Origin: CBDBND01 sp965262665
Lineage (GTDB): Bacteria > Pseudomonadota > Alphaproteobacteria > Rhodospirillales > Rhodospirillaceae
DNA: 64,000 bases
Direction: 5' to 3'
Assembly: GCA_965262665.1 (NCBI GenBank)
Contig: CBDHFR010000004.1
Location: 806,001 to 870,000, forward strand
In this document: piece by piece, positions 25,448 to 34,993 of the stretch
How the letters are laid out: every line of letters begins with the position of its first letter
Numbering within the stretch: position 1 is the first letter of the stretch
Made by a program: the position numbers and the translations under genes
The notes under the pieces: generated by a model
Database searches by the model: none
What the model was told of the DNA's origin: nothing
The model's input: the letters and a program-made list of their open reading frames with translations, nothing else

Positions 25448-26887
25448 ATGACAATGATGCCAAATCTCGTACCAGCTTATTCTGAAATTTTCTTGGCTCT
25501 CGTCGGCATGTTTTTCCTCATGGTCGGTGTGTTCCGCAAGCAGGACCCGGTACGCGGTGTCGCGTTCATGGCTATTTTTGCATTCATCATCGCCGCAGTG
25601 ATGGCTTTGGTGACCAATGCAACGGGAACAGTGACCTTTAGTGGCATGTTTATCGTCAACGCCTTTACTGGCTTTGCCAAAGTGCTGGTTCTTCTCGGTG
25701 CCGGCTTTGCCATGCTGTTGATGCTGCCCTGGGCCCGCCATGAAGGGATCGCACGCTTCGAACTGCCAGTCCTGATGGTCTTTGCTGTGCTCGGCATGAT
25801 GATGATGATCTCGGCCAACGACCTCATTGCTTTGTACGTAGGCCTCGAACTGCAATCCCTGTCGCTCTATGTCCTTGCGGCGTTTCATCGCGGCAGCCTG
25901 CGGGCCACCGAAGCGGGTGTGAAATATTTCGTTCTCGGCGCTTTAGCCTCCGGCCTGTTGCTCTATGGTTCGTCCCTGATTTACGGCTTCGCCGGAACCA
26001 CCTCGTTTGATGGCCTAGCCGACGCCCTGAGCAATGCACAGGAAAACGTTGGTGTAATCGTCGGTGTGGTTTTCGTCATCTCGGGATTTGCCTTCAAGGT
26101 GTCGGCGGTGCCATTCCACATGTGGACACCGGACGTCTATGAAGGCGCGCCGACACCGGTCACTGCGTTTTTCTCCGTCGCGCCTAAGATCGCCGCGATG
26201 TGTCTGTTCTTACGGGTGCTGGTCGGGCCGTTCGATGACCTGTTGTTCCAGTGGCGCCAGGTACTGACGGTGATTTGCGTCGCCTCCATGCTCTGGGGCG
26301 CCGTCGCTGCCATCGCACAAACCAACATCAAACGCCTGATGGCCTACAGCTCTATCGGTCACGTGGGCTATGCCTTGATTGGTCTAGTCGCAGCCACGCC
26401 GGAAGGCGCGCGGGGCATGATTTACTACATGCTCATTTATTTGTTCATGAACGTGGGCACCTTTGCGGTCATTCTCGCCATGCGGGTCAAGGATCGCTAC
26501 GTGGAAGGCATCGACGACCTGTCCGGATTGTCAAAAACCAATCCGGCCATTGCTTTGGCGTTAACGATATTGATGTTCTCCATGGCCGGTATTCCGCCGT
26601 TGGCGGGATTCTTCGGCAAATACTTCGTCTTTATGGCTGCAATCGACGCCGGGCTGATCCCCTTGGCCGTGATCGGCGTGCTCTCCAGTGTCATTGGCGC
26701 CTATTACTACCTGCGTCTGATCAAGATCATGTACTTCGACGATTCTGTCGAAGGCTTCGATAAGCCGGACCTGTCCACGGGTGTGGTCATAGGTGTGTGC
26801 GCTTTTGCAATGGTGGCCTTTATCTTGCTGCCGGAACCCTTGCTGTCAGGTGCAGATGCCGCCGCTGCCGCTCTGTTCCCGGGGTAA
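25448..26887 (+). CDS. nuoN: NADH-quinone oxidoreductase subunit N
   Basis: A 479-residue antiporter-like subunit, the last gene of the complex I operon. It has LYVGLELQSLSLYVLAAFHR, VPFHMWTPDVYEGAPTPVTA and KRLMAYSSIGHVGYALIGLV. Full length. The following birA starts only 13 bp downstream, so the transcript may continue into birA, coaX and rnj. Confidence 0.95.
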   Translation: MTMMPNLVPAYSEIFLALVGMFFLMVGVFRKQDPVRGVAFMAIFAFIIAAVMALVTNATGTVTFSGMFIVNAFTGFAKVLVLLGAGFAMLLMLPWARHEGIARFELPVLMVFAVLGMMMMISANDLIALYVGLELQSLSLYVLAAFHRGSLRATEAGVKYFVLGALASGLLLYGSSLIYGFAGTTSFDGLADALSNAQENVGVIVGVVFVISGFAFKVSAVPFHMWTPDVYEGAPTPVTAFFSVAPKIAAMCLFLRVLVGPFDDLLFQWRQVLTVICVASMLWGAVAAIAQTNIKRLMAYSSIGHVGYALIGLVAATPEGARGMIYYMLIYLFMNVGTFAVILAMRVKDRYVEGIDDLSGLSKTNPAIALALTILMFSMAGIPPLAGFFGKYFVFMAAIDAGLIPLAVIGVLSSVIGAYYYLRLIKIMYFDDSVEGFDKPDLSTGVVIGVCAFAMVAFILLPEPLLSGADAAAAALFPG

Positions 26888-26899
26888 GTCGGGCTTCCC

Positions 26900-27655
26900 A
26901 TGCCTCCTGAAGTTGAACTGCCTGACGGGTGGCGCTTAAGCGTCCTACCCGAGGTCGACAGCACCAATGCCGAAGTTCTGCGCCGGGCAGAACATGGCGA
27001 ACCCGAAGGCCTTGCTATTCGCGCCGATGTCCAGACGGCAGGGCGGGGCCGTCGTGGCCGATCTTGGCAAAGTCCAAAAGGCAATCTCTATCTCAGTGTC
27101 CTCATCGATGCACTGACCGCGACTGCCGGGCAGGTGGGGTTCGCCGCCGCCTTGGCATTGATCGATGCCATTGAAAAAAGTACCGGGGGCGACCTACCTA
27201 AGCTGCGTTGCAAATGGCCCAATGACCTAGTGCTCAACGGCGCAAAAGTGGCCGGGTTGTTGCTTGAATCTGTGCCGGACAATGAACAGGTCGTCGTCGG
27301 CATGGGCGTCAACCTTGTGCCGACGACAGTGGACAACACACTTTATCCCGTTGGTGCGCTGTCCGACGCCAGTATGACTTTAGATTTGGATCCGATGTGT
27401 GCCCAGATCTGCTTGGCCCTTCATTCCTGGCTGGAAACCTGGCGATCAATCGGCTTTTCTCCTTTACGTAACGCTTGGCTTGGACGGGCCGAGGGTCTGC
27501 ACCAGCCTATCGTTATACGCTTGCCTACCGAGTCCATCGAAGGCACTTTTGACGGACTTTCCGAAGAAGGTGCCCTGATGCTGGATCAAGGTGGGCCCGT
27601 GGCGCGTGAAATTCCGGCCGGTGATGTGTTTTTTGTTCCCGCGGCGGGAGCCTAA
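26900..27655 (+). CDS. birA: Biotin--[acetyl-CoA-carboxylase] ligase
   Basis: A 251-residue enzyme that activates biotin with ATP and attaches it to the carrier protein of acetyl-CoA carboxylase and related carboxylases. Key motifs are DSTNAEVLRRAE, the biotin-AMP loop GRGRRGRSWQSPKGNLYLS and KWPNDLVLNGAKVAGLL. It has no N-terminal winged-helix domain, so unlike E. coli BirA it should not be a repressor. This position behind nuoN is common in alphaproteobacteria. Confidence 0.93.
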   Translation: MPPEVELPDGWRLSVLPEVDSTNAEVLRRAEHGEPEGLAIRADVQTAGRGRRGRSWQSPKGNLYLSVLIDALTATAGQVGFAAALALIDAIEKSTGGDLPKLRCKWPNDLVLNGAKVAGLLLESVPDNEQVVVGMGVNLVPTTVDNTLYPVGALSDASMTLDLDPMCAQICLALHSWLETWRSIGFSPLRNAWLGRAEGLHQPIVIRLPTESIEGTFDGLSEEGALMLDQGGPVAREIPAGDVFFVPAAGA

Positions 27656-27658
27656 ACC

Positions 27659-28435
27659 ATGCTGCTGGTGATTGACTGTGGCAACACCAATGTCGTTTTC
27701 GCGGTGTACGAAGGAGAGACTCTGGCGGGGCAATGGCGCACAGCCACACAAAGCGAAAAGACCGGAGACGACTACGGCGTTTGGCTGACCCAAATCATGC
27801 AGAAAGATGGTCTATCACCCCAAAGCATTGACGCGGCTCTGGTGTCGTCAGTGGTTCCCAACAAGAATAGTGCCCTACGCACAATGTGCAAAGATTTTTT
27901 CGGCGTCGCTGCGCGATTCATCAGTGATCCTGGCATCGAAATGGGGATCAATGTTGTTATGCAGGATCCCCGGAATGTTGGAGACGATCGCTTGGTCAAC
28001 GCCATTGCTGCCCACGAAACCTATGGCGGACCGTTGATTGTCGTCGACTTTGGCACCGCCACCACCTTCGATGTCGTCGATCAGGATGGCAGTTACAGCG
28101 GCGGTGTCATCGCGCCCGGCATCAATCTATCCATGGAAGCCCTGCACAATGCGACGACCCTATTACCGAAAATTCCTGTTGAGAATCCGGGACAATCGCC
28201 AGTGGTCGGCTCGTCAACCGTTGCCGCCATGCGATCCGGCGTATTCTGGGGCTACATCGGTTTGATCGAAGGGCTGATCGCCCGGATCAAGGTTGAGCGC
28301 GGTGAGCATCTCAAGGTCGTGGCCACCGGCGGGCTAGCCAATCTGTTTGCCGAAGCCACGAATGTAATCGAACATACGGATTCGGACCTCACATTGCGCG
28401 GCCTACTTGCCGTCTACAAACAAAACAGCCAATGA
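27659..28435 (+). CDS. coaX: Type III pantothenate kinase
   Basis: A 258-residue enzyme catalysing the first step of coenzyme A synthesis. ASKHA-fold motifs are visible: the N-terminal phosphate loop DCGNTNVVFAVYEG, VDFGTATTFDVVDQDGSY in the middle, and GVIAPGINLSMEALHNATTL. Type III enzymes need a monovalent cation and are not inhibited by CoA. It starts 3 bp after birA and overlaps rnj in an ATGA arrangement. Confidence 0.95.
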   Translation: MLLVIDCGNTNVVFAVYEGETLAGQWRTATQSEKTGDDYGVWLTQIMQKDGLSPQSIDAALVSSVVPNKNSALRTMCKDFFGVAARFISDPGIEMGINVVMQDPRNVGDDRLVNAIAAHETYGGPLIVVDFGTATTFDVVDQDGSYSGGVIAPGINLSMEALHNATTLLPKIPVENPGQSPVVGSSTVAAMRSGVFWGYIGLIEGLIARIKVERGEHLKVVATGGLANLFAEATNVIEHTDSDLTLRGLLAVYKQNSQ

Positions 28436-30120
28436 ACCGCGTGCCGCGGCCGGACGACTATTTACCACCGGACGGTCTCGATCAGGGCTTGTGGTTCGTA
28501 CCCTTGGGCGGGTCCGGTGAGATTGGCATGAACCTCAATCTCTATGGCTGTGACGATCAATGGATCATGGTCGACCTTGGCGTCACTTTCGGTGATGACA
28601 CCATACCGGGTGTCGATGTGGTCATGCCCGATCCGGACTTCATTGCCGAACGTAAGGACAAGCTAATCGCTCTCATCCTCACCCATGCCCATGAAGATCA
28701 CTTGGGAGCCGTGCCCTATCTTTGGCAACGGCTCGAATGTCCCGTCTATGCCACCCCGTTCACGGCGGAGTTCCTGCGCCGCAAGCTGCCCGAAACGGGC
28801 TTGCACGATGTGGTGCCGTTGAACGAAGTTCCGCTTGGGGGCCGGTTCGAGATCGGCCCGTTCGACTTGGAATTCATCACCCTGACCCATTCCATTCCCG
28901 AACCCAACGCGCTGGCCATCCGCACAGCGCACGGGACGGTGATGCACACCGGCGACTGGAAATTCGACCCAGACCCCCTGATCGGCGAGGTCACCGACTT
29001 CGCTGCCTTGGAAGCCGTCGGCAAAGAGGGTGTGCTGGCCATGATCGGCGATTCCACCAATGTCTTTTCCGAAGGCGAGGCCGGATCCGAAGCTGACGTT
29101 CGCGACGCGCTCACCACCCTCATCGGTAAACTCACCGGACGGGTGGCGGTGGGGTGTTTTGCCTCAAACTTTGCCCGGGTGGAAAGCATCACCCGTGCGG
29201 CGGAGGCCAACGGCCGTCATGTGTCCCTGGTGGGTGCGTCACTATGGCGGGTGGTGGAGACGGCGAGGAAGACCGGCTACCTGTCGGAGGACATCACATT
29301 TTACGAAGCGGAAGACGCGGCTCACCTGCCCAAAGACAAAGTGCTCTACATCTGCACCGGCAGCCAAGGCGAAGCGCGAGCCGCCCTCAACCGCATCGCC
29401 AACGACATGCATCGGGATGTGGCCTTGGAGGAAGGGGGCGCGGTGGTGTTTTCTTCCCGGGTCATCCCCGGCAATGAGAAGGCCATTCTCAAACTACAGA
29501 GCCAGCTGGCCCGGCTTGGTGTGGACGTCATTACGTCGAAAGACGCGCCCATCCATGTCTCCGGCCATGCGGCCCGGGACGAGATGCGCAAGATGTATCA
29601 AATGATCCGGCCGCACACGGCCATACCGGTGCACGGCGAGCATTTGCACATGCGCGCCCATGCAGCACTGGCTAAGGAATGCCAGGTGCCCCAGGCGTTG
29701 TTGGTGGAAAACGGTTCTGCAGTGCGGTTGGCTCCAGGTGATCCGGCGGTGGTAGGCGAAGTTTGGGCCGGGCGTATGTCCTGGGAAGGGGACCGGGCGG
29801 TGTCCTTCTGGGATCCCATGCTCCGGGACCGAAAAAAGATCTTCTACAACGGCAGCGTAGTGGTTTCCCTGGTGCTGGAGGATGACGGACGGCTCGCGGC
29901 TGACGCCGAAGTGTCCGTTCTTGGTATTCCCGCTCCACGCGCAGCGGCGGGGCCTGACGCCTTGGCCGAAGAGATCGAAAAGGCGGTGGAACGCCTGCCG
30001 GCCAAGGCCGCCCGCGACGATGTCGCGGTGGAAGAGGCGGTGCGCCGCTGTGTGCGCCGGCTCTTTGCTATGGAACAGGACCGTAAACCCTTGACCCGTG
30101 TGCACATTGCAAGGATATGA
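28432..30120 (+). CDS. rnj: Ribonuclease J
   Basis: A 562-residue metallo-beta-lactamase ribonuclease with beta-CASP insertion, acting in rRNA maturation and mRNA turnover as a 5'-3' exonuclease and endonuclease. The zinc site LTHAHEDHLGAVPYLW (HxHxDH), HTGDWKFDPDP and the beta-CASP histidine region DAPIHVSGHAARDEM are intact. The C-terminal domain is present (ending TRVHIARI). The coaX-rnj pairing is frequent in alphaproteobacteria. Confidence 0.93.
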   Translation: MNRVPRPDDYLPPDGLDQGLWFVPLGGSGEIGMNLNLYGCDDQWIMVDLGVTFGDDTIPGVDVVMPDPDFIAERKDKLIALILTHAHEDHLGAVPYLWQRLECPVYATPFTAEFLRRKLPETGLHDVVPLNEVPLGGRFEIGPFDLEFITLTHSIPEPNALAIRTAHGTVMHTGDWKFDPDPLIGEVTDFAALEAVGKEGVLAMIGDSTNVFSEGEAGSEADVRDALTTLIGKLTGRVAVGCFASNFARVESITRAAEANGRHVSLVGASLWRVVETARKTGYLSEDITFYEAEDAAHLPKDKVLYICTGSQGEARAALNRIANDMHRDVALEEGGAVVFSSRVIPGNEKAILKLQSQLARLGVDVITSKDAPIHVSGHAARDEMRKMYQMIRPHTAIPVHGEHLHMRAHAALAKECQVPQALLVENGSAVRLAPGDPAVVGEVWAGRMSWEGDRAVSFWDPMLRDRKKIFYNGSVVVSLVLEDDGRLAADAEVSVLGIPAPRAAAGPDALAEEIEKAVERLPAKAARDDVAVEEAVRRCVRRLFAMEQDRKPLTRVHIARI

Positions 30121-30148
30121 GAGAGACAAAGCAAGTTATGAGGACGTT

Positions 30149-30553
30149 ATGATCGGTCGCCTGAACCACGTTGCCATTGCCGTGCCGGACCTAGAAGCGG
30201 CAGCGGTCACCTATCGCACCGTATTGGGGGCCACGGTTTCGAATCCGGAAGACTTGCCTGAGCACGGCGTCACCGTTGTGTTTGTGGAATTGCCCAACAC
30301 CAAGATAGAGCTGCTACATCCGTTGGGAGATAATTCGCCCATTCAGGGGTTTCTTGACAAGAATCCCTCCGGCGGCATGCATCATTTGTGTTTCGAGGTT
30401 GAGGACATTCTCGTCGCCCGGGACAAAATCAAGGCTGAAGGCAAACGCATCCTTGGCGACGGCGAGCCCAAGACCGGTGCCCACGGCAAGCCGGTGCTGT
30501 TCGTTCACCCAAAGGATTTCGACGGCACGTTGATCGAGATTGAACAGGCGTGA
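30149..30553 (+). CDS. mce: Methylmalonyl-CoA epimerase
   Basis: A 134-residue glyoxalase-fold enzyme that interconverts (R)- and (S)-methylmalonyl-CoA in propionate metabolism. Typical segments are LNHVAIAVPDLEAA, GGMHHLCFEVEDI with metal-binding His, and the final FDGTLIEIEQ with the Glu ligand. ATG at 30149 begins the family's usual N-terminus; the frame extends upstream into rnj and that extension is rejected. It follows rnj by 28 bp. Confidence 0.93.
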   Translation: MIGRLNHVAIAVPDLEAAAVTYRTVLGATVSNPEDLPEHGVTVVFVELPNTKIELLHPLGDNSPIQGFLDKNPSGGMHHLCFEVEDILVARDKIKAEGKRILGDGEPKTGAHGKPVLFVHPKDFDGTLIEIEQA

Positions 30554-30798
30554 GCGACGTCGAACTACGCTTTATCGACACAGTTCTTACCAACCCAATC
30601 AATGCTGTCATACTTGAGCGTCTTCCTGACCTGAAACTGCAAGATTGCTGGCTGGTGTCAGGCTGTCTGTTCCAAACCGGTCGTGAACCCACTTACGGTA
30701 TCAAGGATTACGATCTCTTCTACTTCGACCCATCGGATTTGAGTTGGGAGGCTGAGGACGCCGTTATCAAGACCTGCGCCAAAGTTTTCGAAGATCTA
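30550..30798 (+). pseudogene. Nucleotidyltransferase-family protein, truncated by IS630
   Basis: It overlaps the mce stop (GTGA). About 83 codons survive. They match the N-terminal part of the NTP_transf_6/DUF925 nucleotidyltransferase-like family: LKLQDCWLVSGCLFQT, then YGIKDYDLFYFDPSDLSWEA, where D-x-D-like acids would bind metal. The gene is cut after KVFEDL at a TA, where the IS630 end begins. The remaining half was not found within the window, so the loss was probably more than a simple insertion. Confidence 0.75.
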
Positions 30799-31760
30799 GA
30801 GCAGATTCAATTTAGTCCCGATCATATCCGGCGGCGGCGAAGTAGTTTTCGCATTCGGTTGAGGTGAAGGCGTCGATGGCGTCGGCAATGGCGTCCCACA
30901 GGTCGTCGGCGGTTCTGGCGGCGGCCTTTCTCAGGAGCGCCTTGAGTTTGGCGAAGGCCATCTCGATCGGGTTGCAGTCGGGACTGTAGGGCGGCAGATA
31001 CAGCAGGGTTGCGCCGGCGGCTTCGATGGCCTGGCGGATGCCAGCGACCTTGTGGGCGGGCAGGTTGGCCATGACGACGCTGTCTCCGGGGTCGAGTTCG
31101 GGTACCAGGACCTGTTCCACATAGGCCTTGAAGGCAGCCCCATGCATCGGCCCGTCGAGGAGCATCGGGGGGGCCCGCCAGGCCCCGGAGAGGCGCAAGC
31201 CGGCGGTCAACGTGGTGGTCTTCCAATGGCCATGGGGTATGGCGGCCCGGCACCGTTCGCCTTTGCGCGACCATCCCCGCAGCCGCGCCATCTTCATCGA
31301 CGCGCCGGTCTGGTCGATGAAGATCAGCCGTTCCGGAGCGAGCCCTGCCTGGCCTTCGAACCAGAGCCGGCGCCGCGCGAGCACGTCCGGGCGCCGCTGC
31401 TCCGCTGCATGGCCGGTCTTTTTTTGTGCGTCAGCCCGCGCTTGGCGAAGAAGTGCCAGACCGTCGACGGGCAGCTTCGGAACCGCGCCGGGAGATTTGT
31501 GGTCGTGCAGGCCCTCGGGGCCTGCCTGATTGAACCGGTACACCCAGTCGCGCAGGGCTCTGGCGGTCCATGCCGCCAACCGCCGCCGCATCCCTACGGT
31601 TCATGCCATCATAAACCGCCGCAATCGCCAGAAGGCGGCGCACCTGATTGGGATCTGTCGCTTTGCGCGCCAAGGCCCGCGCTTGGACCGCGTCATAGTC
31701 CGTTCGCAACGGGATCTTCGCCGACATCAAATCCTCCATTTAAAGCCGGCTTTCTATGAA
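30797..31760 (-). mobile_element. Decayed IS630-family element (copy 1)
   Basis: The left end begins TAGAGC at 30797; the right end is not clear. The transposase on the minus strand starts near 31739 (MSAKIPLRTDYDAVQARALA), loses frame after GGMDRQ, continues as LRDWVYRFNQAGPEGL, and appears to lack a middle segment before a homopolymer (A7G, about 31419-31425), where a -1 slip would join WHFFAKRGLTHKK to KKTGHAAEQRRPDVL. The DDE core is visible: LIFIDQTGASMKMARLRGW, ANLPAHKV and SPDCNPIEMAFAKLK. The usual Asp of the second motif reads N in MANLPAH, another sign of decay. Confidence 0.8.
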
Positions 31761-31821
31761 TCACATCATTGCGCCGTGGGGAATCCCTAAAAGAGAATCA
31801 ATCTCAACGACCGCTGGTATT

Positions 31822-32883
31822 TAGAGCGTTTCCGAGGTTGAATGAATCAAAATTTTGTTGTCATGGTCTTGGCGGACTGATTCGATAGCCGCTTTGGCGG
31901 GGGCATCGTGGCTGTATCGGAAGACCTGCGTATTCGTTTGGCGAGGAAAGTGGCGTCGGGCATGTCGCGCCGTCAGGCGGCGGCCCTTTTTGAGGTGAGC
32001 GCAAGCTCGGCGGTGCGGGATGGCGGGCGATATGAAGACGAGGGGACTGTCGCGGTCAAGCCACGGCCGTCGCGCCAGCGCCGTCTTGATCCTTACGGCG
32101 AGGATATCCTGCGCTGGATTAAGGAGACGCCAGACCCGACACTGCAAGAGCTGTCTGAGCGTCTGGACGAAGTTCACCAAGTGATTGCGCCGACTTCGAC
32201 GATTAATGACTGGTTCCGCGCGCGCAAGATCAGCTTTAAAAAAACCGCCCACGCCAGTGAACAGGAACGCGCGGATGGGCAGGCAGCACGCGTGGTTTGG
32301 CGCCAACGTCAGGCCCGGCTCCCGGCCCATCCCGAGCGGGTCGGCAGGATCGTGTTCCTTGACGAAACAAGTATCAATACCAAAATGGCGCGCCTGCGGG
32401 GGCGCTGTCCCAGCGGCCAGCGGATGGTTGCCGCCATTCCCCATGGTCATTGGAAAACCATGACCTTCATTGCCGGATTGCGCGGTGACGGCCTGACCGC
32501 GCCCTGGGTGCCCTGATTTGATCGAGGGCGCCATGGACGGTGATGCATTCGAGCAGTACATCAAAACGCAACGCGCCCCGACCCTTCAAAAAGGCGCTGT
32601 TGTTGTCCCCGGCAATCTGCCGGCCGACAAACGCGACGGTGCCAGGCGGGCGGTTGAAAAGCGGGGCGCATGGCTTTTGTTCCTGCCACCCTATGCGCCG
32701 GACTTCAACCCGATCGAGCTCGCATTTTCAAAGTTCAAAGCTCACATGAAGCGCTTAAAACCCCGCACCATCGATGATCTGTGGAAAGCCGCCGGTAACG
32801 TCTGCGGCCTCTTCAATCACGAGCACTGCAGGAACTTCTTGGTTGCTGACGGCTATGCGTCAGAATAAATCGGAAATGCTCTA
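31822..32883 (+). mobile_element. IS630-family element (copy 2), one-base frameshift
   Basis: The ends are TAGAGCGTTTCCGA at 31822 and its near-complement at 32870-32883, with TA at both borders as expected for IS630. The transposase at 31908-32868 is split by one extra T near 32514: the first part ends GDGLTAPWVP then stop, and the next frame resumes LIEGAMDGDAFEQYI. The DDE motif is VFLDETSINTKM, then PGNLPADK (the usual second Asp is changed), then APDFNPIELAFSKFK. It interrupts dprA. Confidence 0.82.
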
Positions 32884-33060
32884 GTGGTGATCAAAGATCC
32901 GGACTTTGGCGTGCCCAAAATCCGGCAATGCATGGATCGCTTCTGTTGCGCTGCCAAACTTCGAAATCAAGCCATGATAGGTGACTGGCCCAATTCCGTC
33001 CGTTCGAATCAATTGGAGGCCGGCTATGGTTTCCGAATCGACGCGTGCTGAATCGGACAT
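32881..33060 (-). pseudogene. dprA: DprA N-terminal fragment
   Basis: An ATG at 33060, 6 bp after the plsY stop, opens a 59-codon frame reading LQLIRTDGIGPVTYHGLISK, then FGSATEAIHALPDFG. This is the N-terminal SAM-like region of DNA-processing protein DprA, and plsY-dprA is a common gene order. Reading is stopped by a TAG formed at the IS630 border (32881-32883). The Rossmann-fold RecA-loading domain is gone. Natural transformation would be expected to suffer if no second copy exists. Confidence 0.8.
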
Positions 33061-33066
33061 TGCGGT

Positions 33067-33702
33067 CTACGTGCTGCCGATTTGCGGTTCTTCACCTTTA
33101 ATCAGACGACCGATGTTGGTCCAGTGCCGCACCCAACCAAGCAGGGCGAGGGCCGAGAACATTAGGGCTGGATTATTCATGCCAAGCAGCAACGCAAAAA
33201 CTGGTGCAAGGGCAAGCGCGATGAGAGCGGCGAGGGAGGAGTAACGGAAAATGATCGCCATAGCGATCCAGGTAACGCATGCCATCGCCCCAACGATCGG
33301 AGTAGATCCGAGCATCATGCCTAACGTCGTGGCGACCCCTTTACCGCCCTTGAAGCGAAGCCAAAGCGGGAAATTGTGACCCAGAACCGCACCGGCACCT
33401 GCAACCAGTCCACCGATGTCAGCGGCTTGGGGAATGGCGGCCGTAGTCCCCAGCCAGACGGCAAATGCTCCTTTGCCGCCATCAAATAGCACCGTCACCG
33501 CGGCCAATCCACGACGCCCGGTACGCAGCACATTGGTCGCGCCGATACTACCTGAGCCGATTTCGCGAATGTCGCCGGCGCCGGCAAACTTGGTGATCAG
33601 CAACCCAAAGGGGATCGAACCGAGAAGGTATCCACCGACAACGACGAGGGAAAAGGCCCATGACCCAGGATCAAGCTGCATGGGCATGCGCTTCAGCCTC
33701 AA
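33067..33702 (-). CDS. plsY: Glycerol-3-phosphate acyltransferase PlsY
   Basis: A 211-residue membrane enzyme that transfers acyl groups from acyl-phosphate to glycerol-3-phosphate, the first step of phospholipid synthesis. Motif 1 GSIPFGLLITK, motif 2 GSGSIGATNVLRTGRRG and motif 3 HNFPLWLRFKGGKGVAT are intact, with about five to seven membrane helices. The start at 33702 overlaps the end of pyrC; MQLDPGSWAFS further in is an alternative start. It is the third gene of a pyrB-pyrC-plsY-dprA transcript. Confidence 0.94.
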   Translation of the reverse strand: MRLKRMPMQLDPGSWAFSLVVVGGYLLGSIPFGLLITKFAGAGDIREIGSGSIGATNVLRTGRRGLAAVTVLFDGGKGAFAVWLGTTAAIPQAADIGGLVAGAGAVLGHNFPLWLRFKGGKGVATTLGMMLGSTPIVGAMACVTWIAMAIIFRYSSLAALIALALAPVFALLLGMNNPALMFSALALLGWVRHWTNIGRLIKGEEPQIGST

Positions 33703-34993
33703 ACACAGACCTGCCGTCGATCACTGTCCTTGCCACTTTGCCTTGAACCGGCCGGCCATCGAAGGGTGTGTTCTTCGATTTTGATCTGAAGTTATCGCCA
33801 ACAATTTTCCAGCCTTCATCAGGGTTAAACAAAATCAAATCAGCTGGTGCACCAATGTCCAAACGGCCAGCCTGTAAACCGAGAAGGTCAGCGGGCGCAT
33901 TTGTCAATTTGCGTAACACATCTAAAAGAGAAAGGTCGCCGTTGTGTGCAAGATCAAGGGAAATGGCCAACAATGTCTCCAGTCCTGACCCGCCAAACGC
34001 AGCCTGAGCAAAAGGCTGTCGCTTATTGTCCTGATCTTGCGGCGCATGATCGCTGGCGATGGCGTCAATTTCTCCTGACTTTAACCCTTCGACGATAGCG
34101 AGACGGTCATCCTCGCTACGCAAAGGAGGAGAAAGTTTTGCAAATGTCCGGTACTCACCAACCGCCAGCTCGTTGAGGGCGAAGTAAAATGGGGCTGTGT
34201 CGCAAGTAACCCGCAGACCCTTCTGTTTGGCCCGGGCGATGATTTCGACGCTGTCAGACGTCGAGATATGCGAGGCGTGATAACGCGCCCCCGTCATCTC
34301 GACGAGCCGAATGTCCCGTTCAAGCATTATGATTTCCGCTTCACGGGGAATAGCGGGCAATCCGAGGCGCGTCGCCATTTCTCCGCTGTTCATGGCGCCA
34401 CCACTGGCAAGAGCGGGGTCTTCAGGATGCTGTATCACCATGAGGTCGAAAGTGGCGGCATAAGACAGCACGCGTCGCATGACTTGTGAGTCGGCAATGG
34501 CGACTGTTCCATCCGTGAAGCCGACAGCACCTGCCTCTGCCAACAAGCCAAGTTCCGCCAACTCTTTGCCGGCAAGACCTTTAGTGGCTGCCCCGTAGGC
34601 GTAGACCTTGGTCAGAGCCTGTAAGCGTGCGCGGCGAGCAACGAACTCAAGCGTCGCTTGATCGTCGAGTACGGGTTGGGTGTTCGGCAAACAGGCCATC
34701 GAAGTGACACCACCTGCCACCGCGGCTTCTGCCGCGCTGCGCATTGATTCCTTATGCTCTTCGCCGGGTTCGCGCAGTTGTACCCGCATGTCCACCAAGC
34801 CCGGGGCTAAACACAGTCCCCGGCAATTAATAATGTCAGCGTCTGTTGGTGGTGACCCGTCAAAGAGATTTTGACCGACGGCCGCAACGGTTTCGCCTTC
34901 CGTCAAAAGATCGGCAGTGACATCCGTGTTGGACGCGGGATCGAGCAAACGGGCGCCCATATATGCGACTTTGCCCGGACGTTTTACACTCAT
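33671..34993 (-). CDS. pyrC: Dihydroorotase-like protein PyrC, HxH motif missing
   Basis: A 440-residue amidohydrolase-fold protein. The usual dihydroorotase metal motif DxHxHxREP reads VDMRVQLREPGEEHKES, so both histidines are replaced. Later parts are more typical: YHASHISTSDSVEIIARAK and AIASDHAPQDQDNKRQPF. It overlaps pyrB by 4 bp. In several bacteria a non-catalytic PyrC' of this type forms a complex with aspartate transcarbamoylase and a second gene supplies the activity. I infer this is a PyrC'-like structural subunit, although residual catalysis cannot be excluded. It ends overlapping plsY. Confidence 0.88.
   Translation of the reverse strand: MSVKRPGKVAYMGARLLDPASNTDVTADLLTEGETVAAVGQNLFDGSPPTDADIINCRGLCLAPGLVDMRVQLREPGEEHKESMRSAAEAAVAGGVTSMACLPNTQPVLDDQATLEFVARRARLQALTKVYAYGAATKGLAGKELAELGLLAEAGAVGFTDGTVAIADSQVMRRVLSYAATFDLMVIQHPEDPALASGGAMNSGEMATRLGLPAIPREAEIIMLERDIRLVEMTGARYHASHISTSDSVEIIARAKQKGLRVTCDTAPFYFALNELAVGEYRTFAKLSPPLRSEDDRLAIVEGLKSGEIDAIASDHAPQDQDNKRQPFAQAAFGGSGLETLLAISLDLAHNGDLSLLDVLRKLTNAPADLLGLQAGRLDIGAPADLILFNPDEGWKIVGDNFRSKSKNTPFDGRPVQGKVARTVIDGRSVFEAEAHAHAA

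Noticed and set aside
30098..30148. Upstream extension of the epimerase start
   Set aside because: It overlaps the end of rnj, and the family's normal N-terminus begins at 30149.
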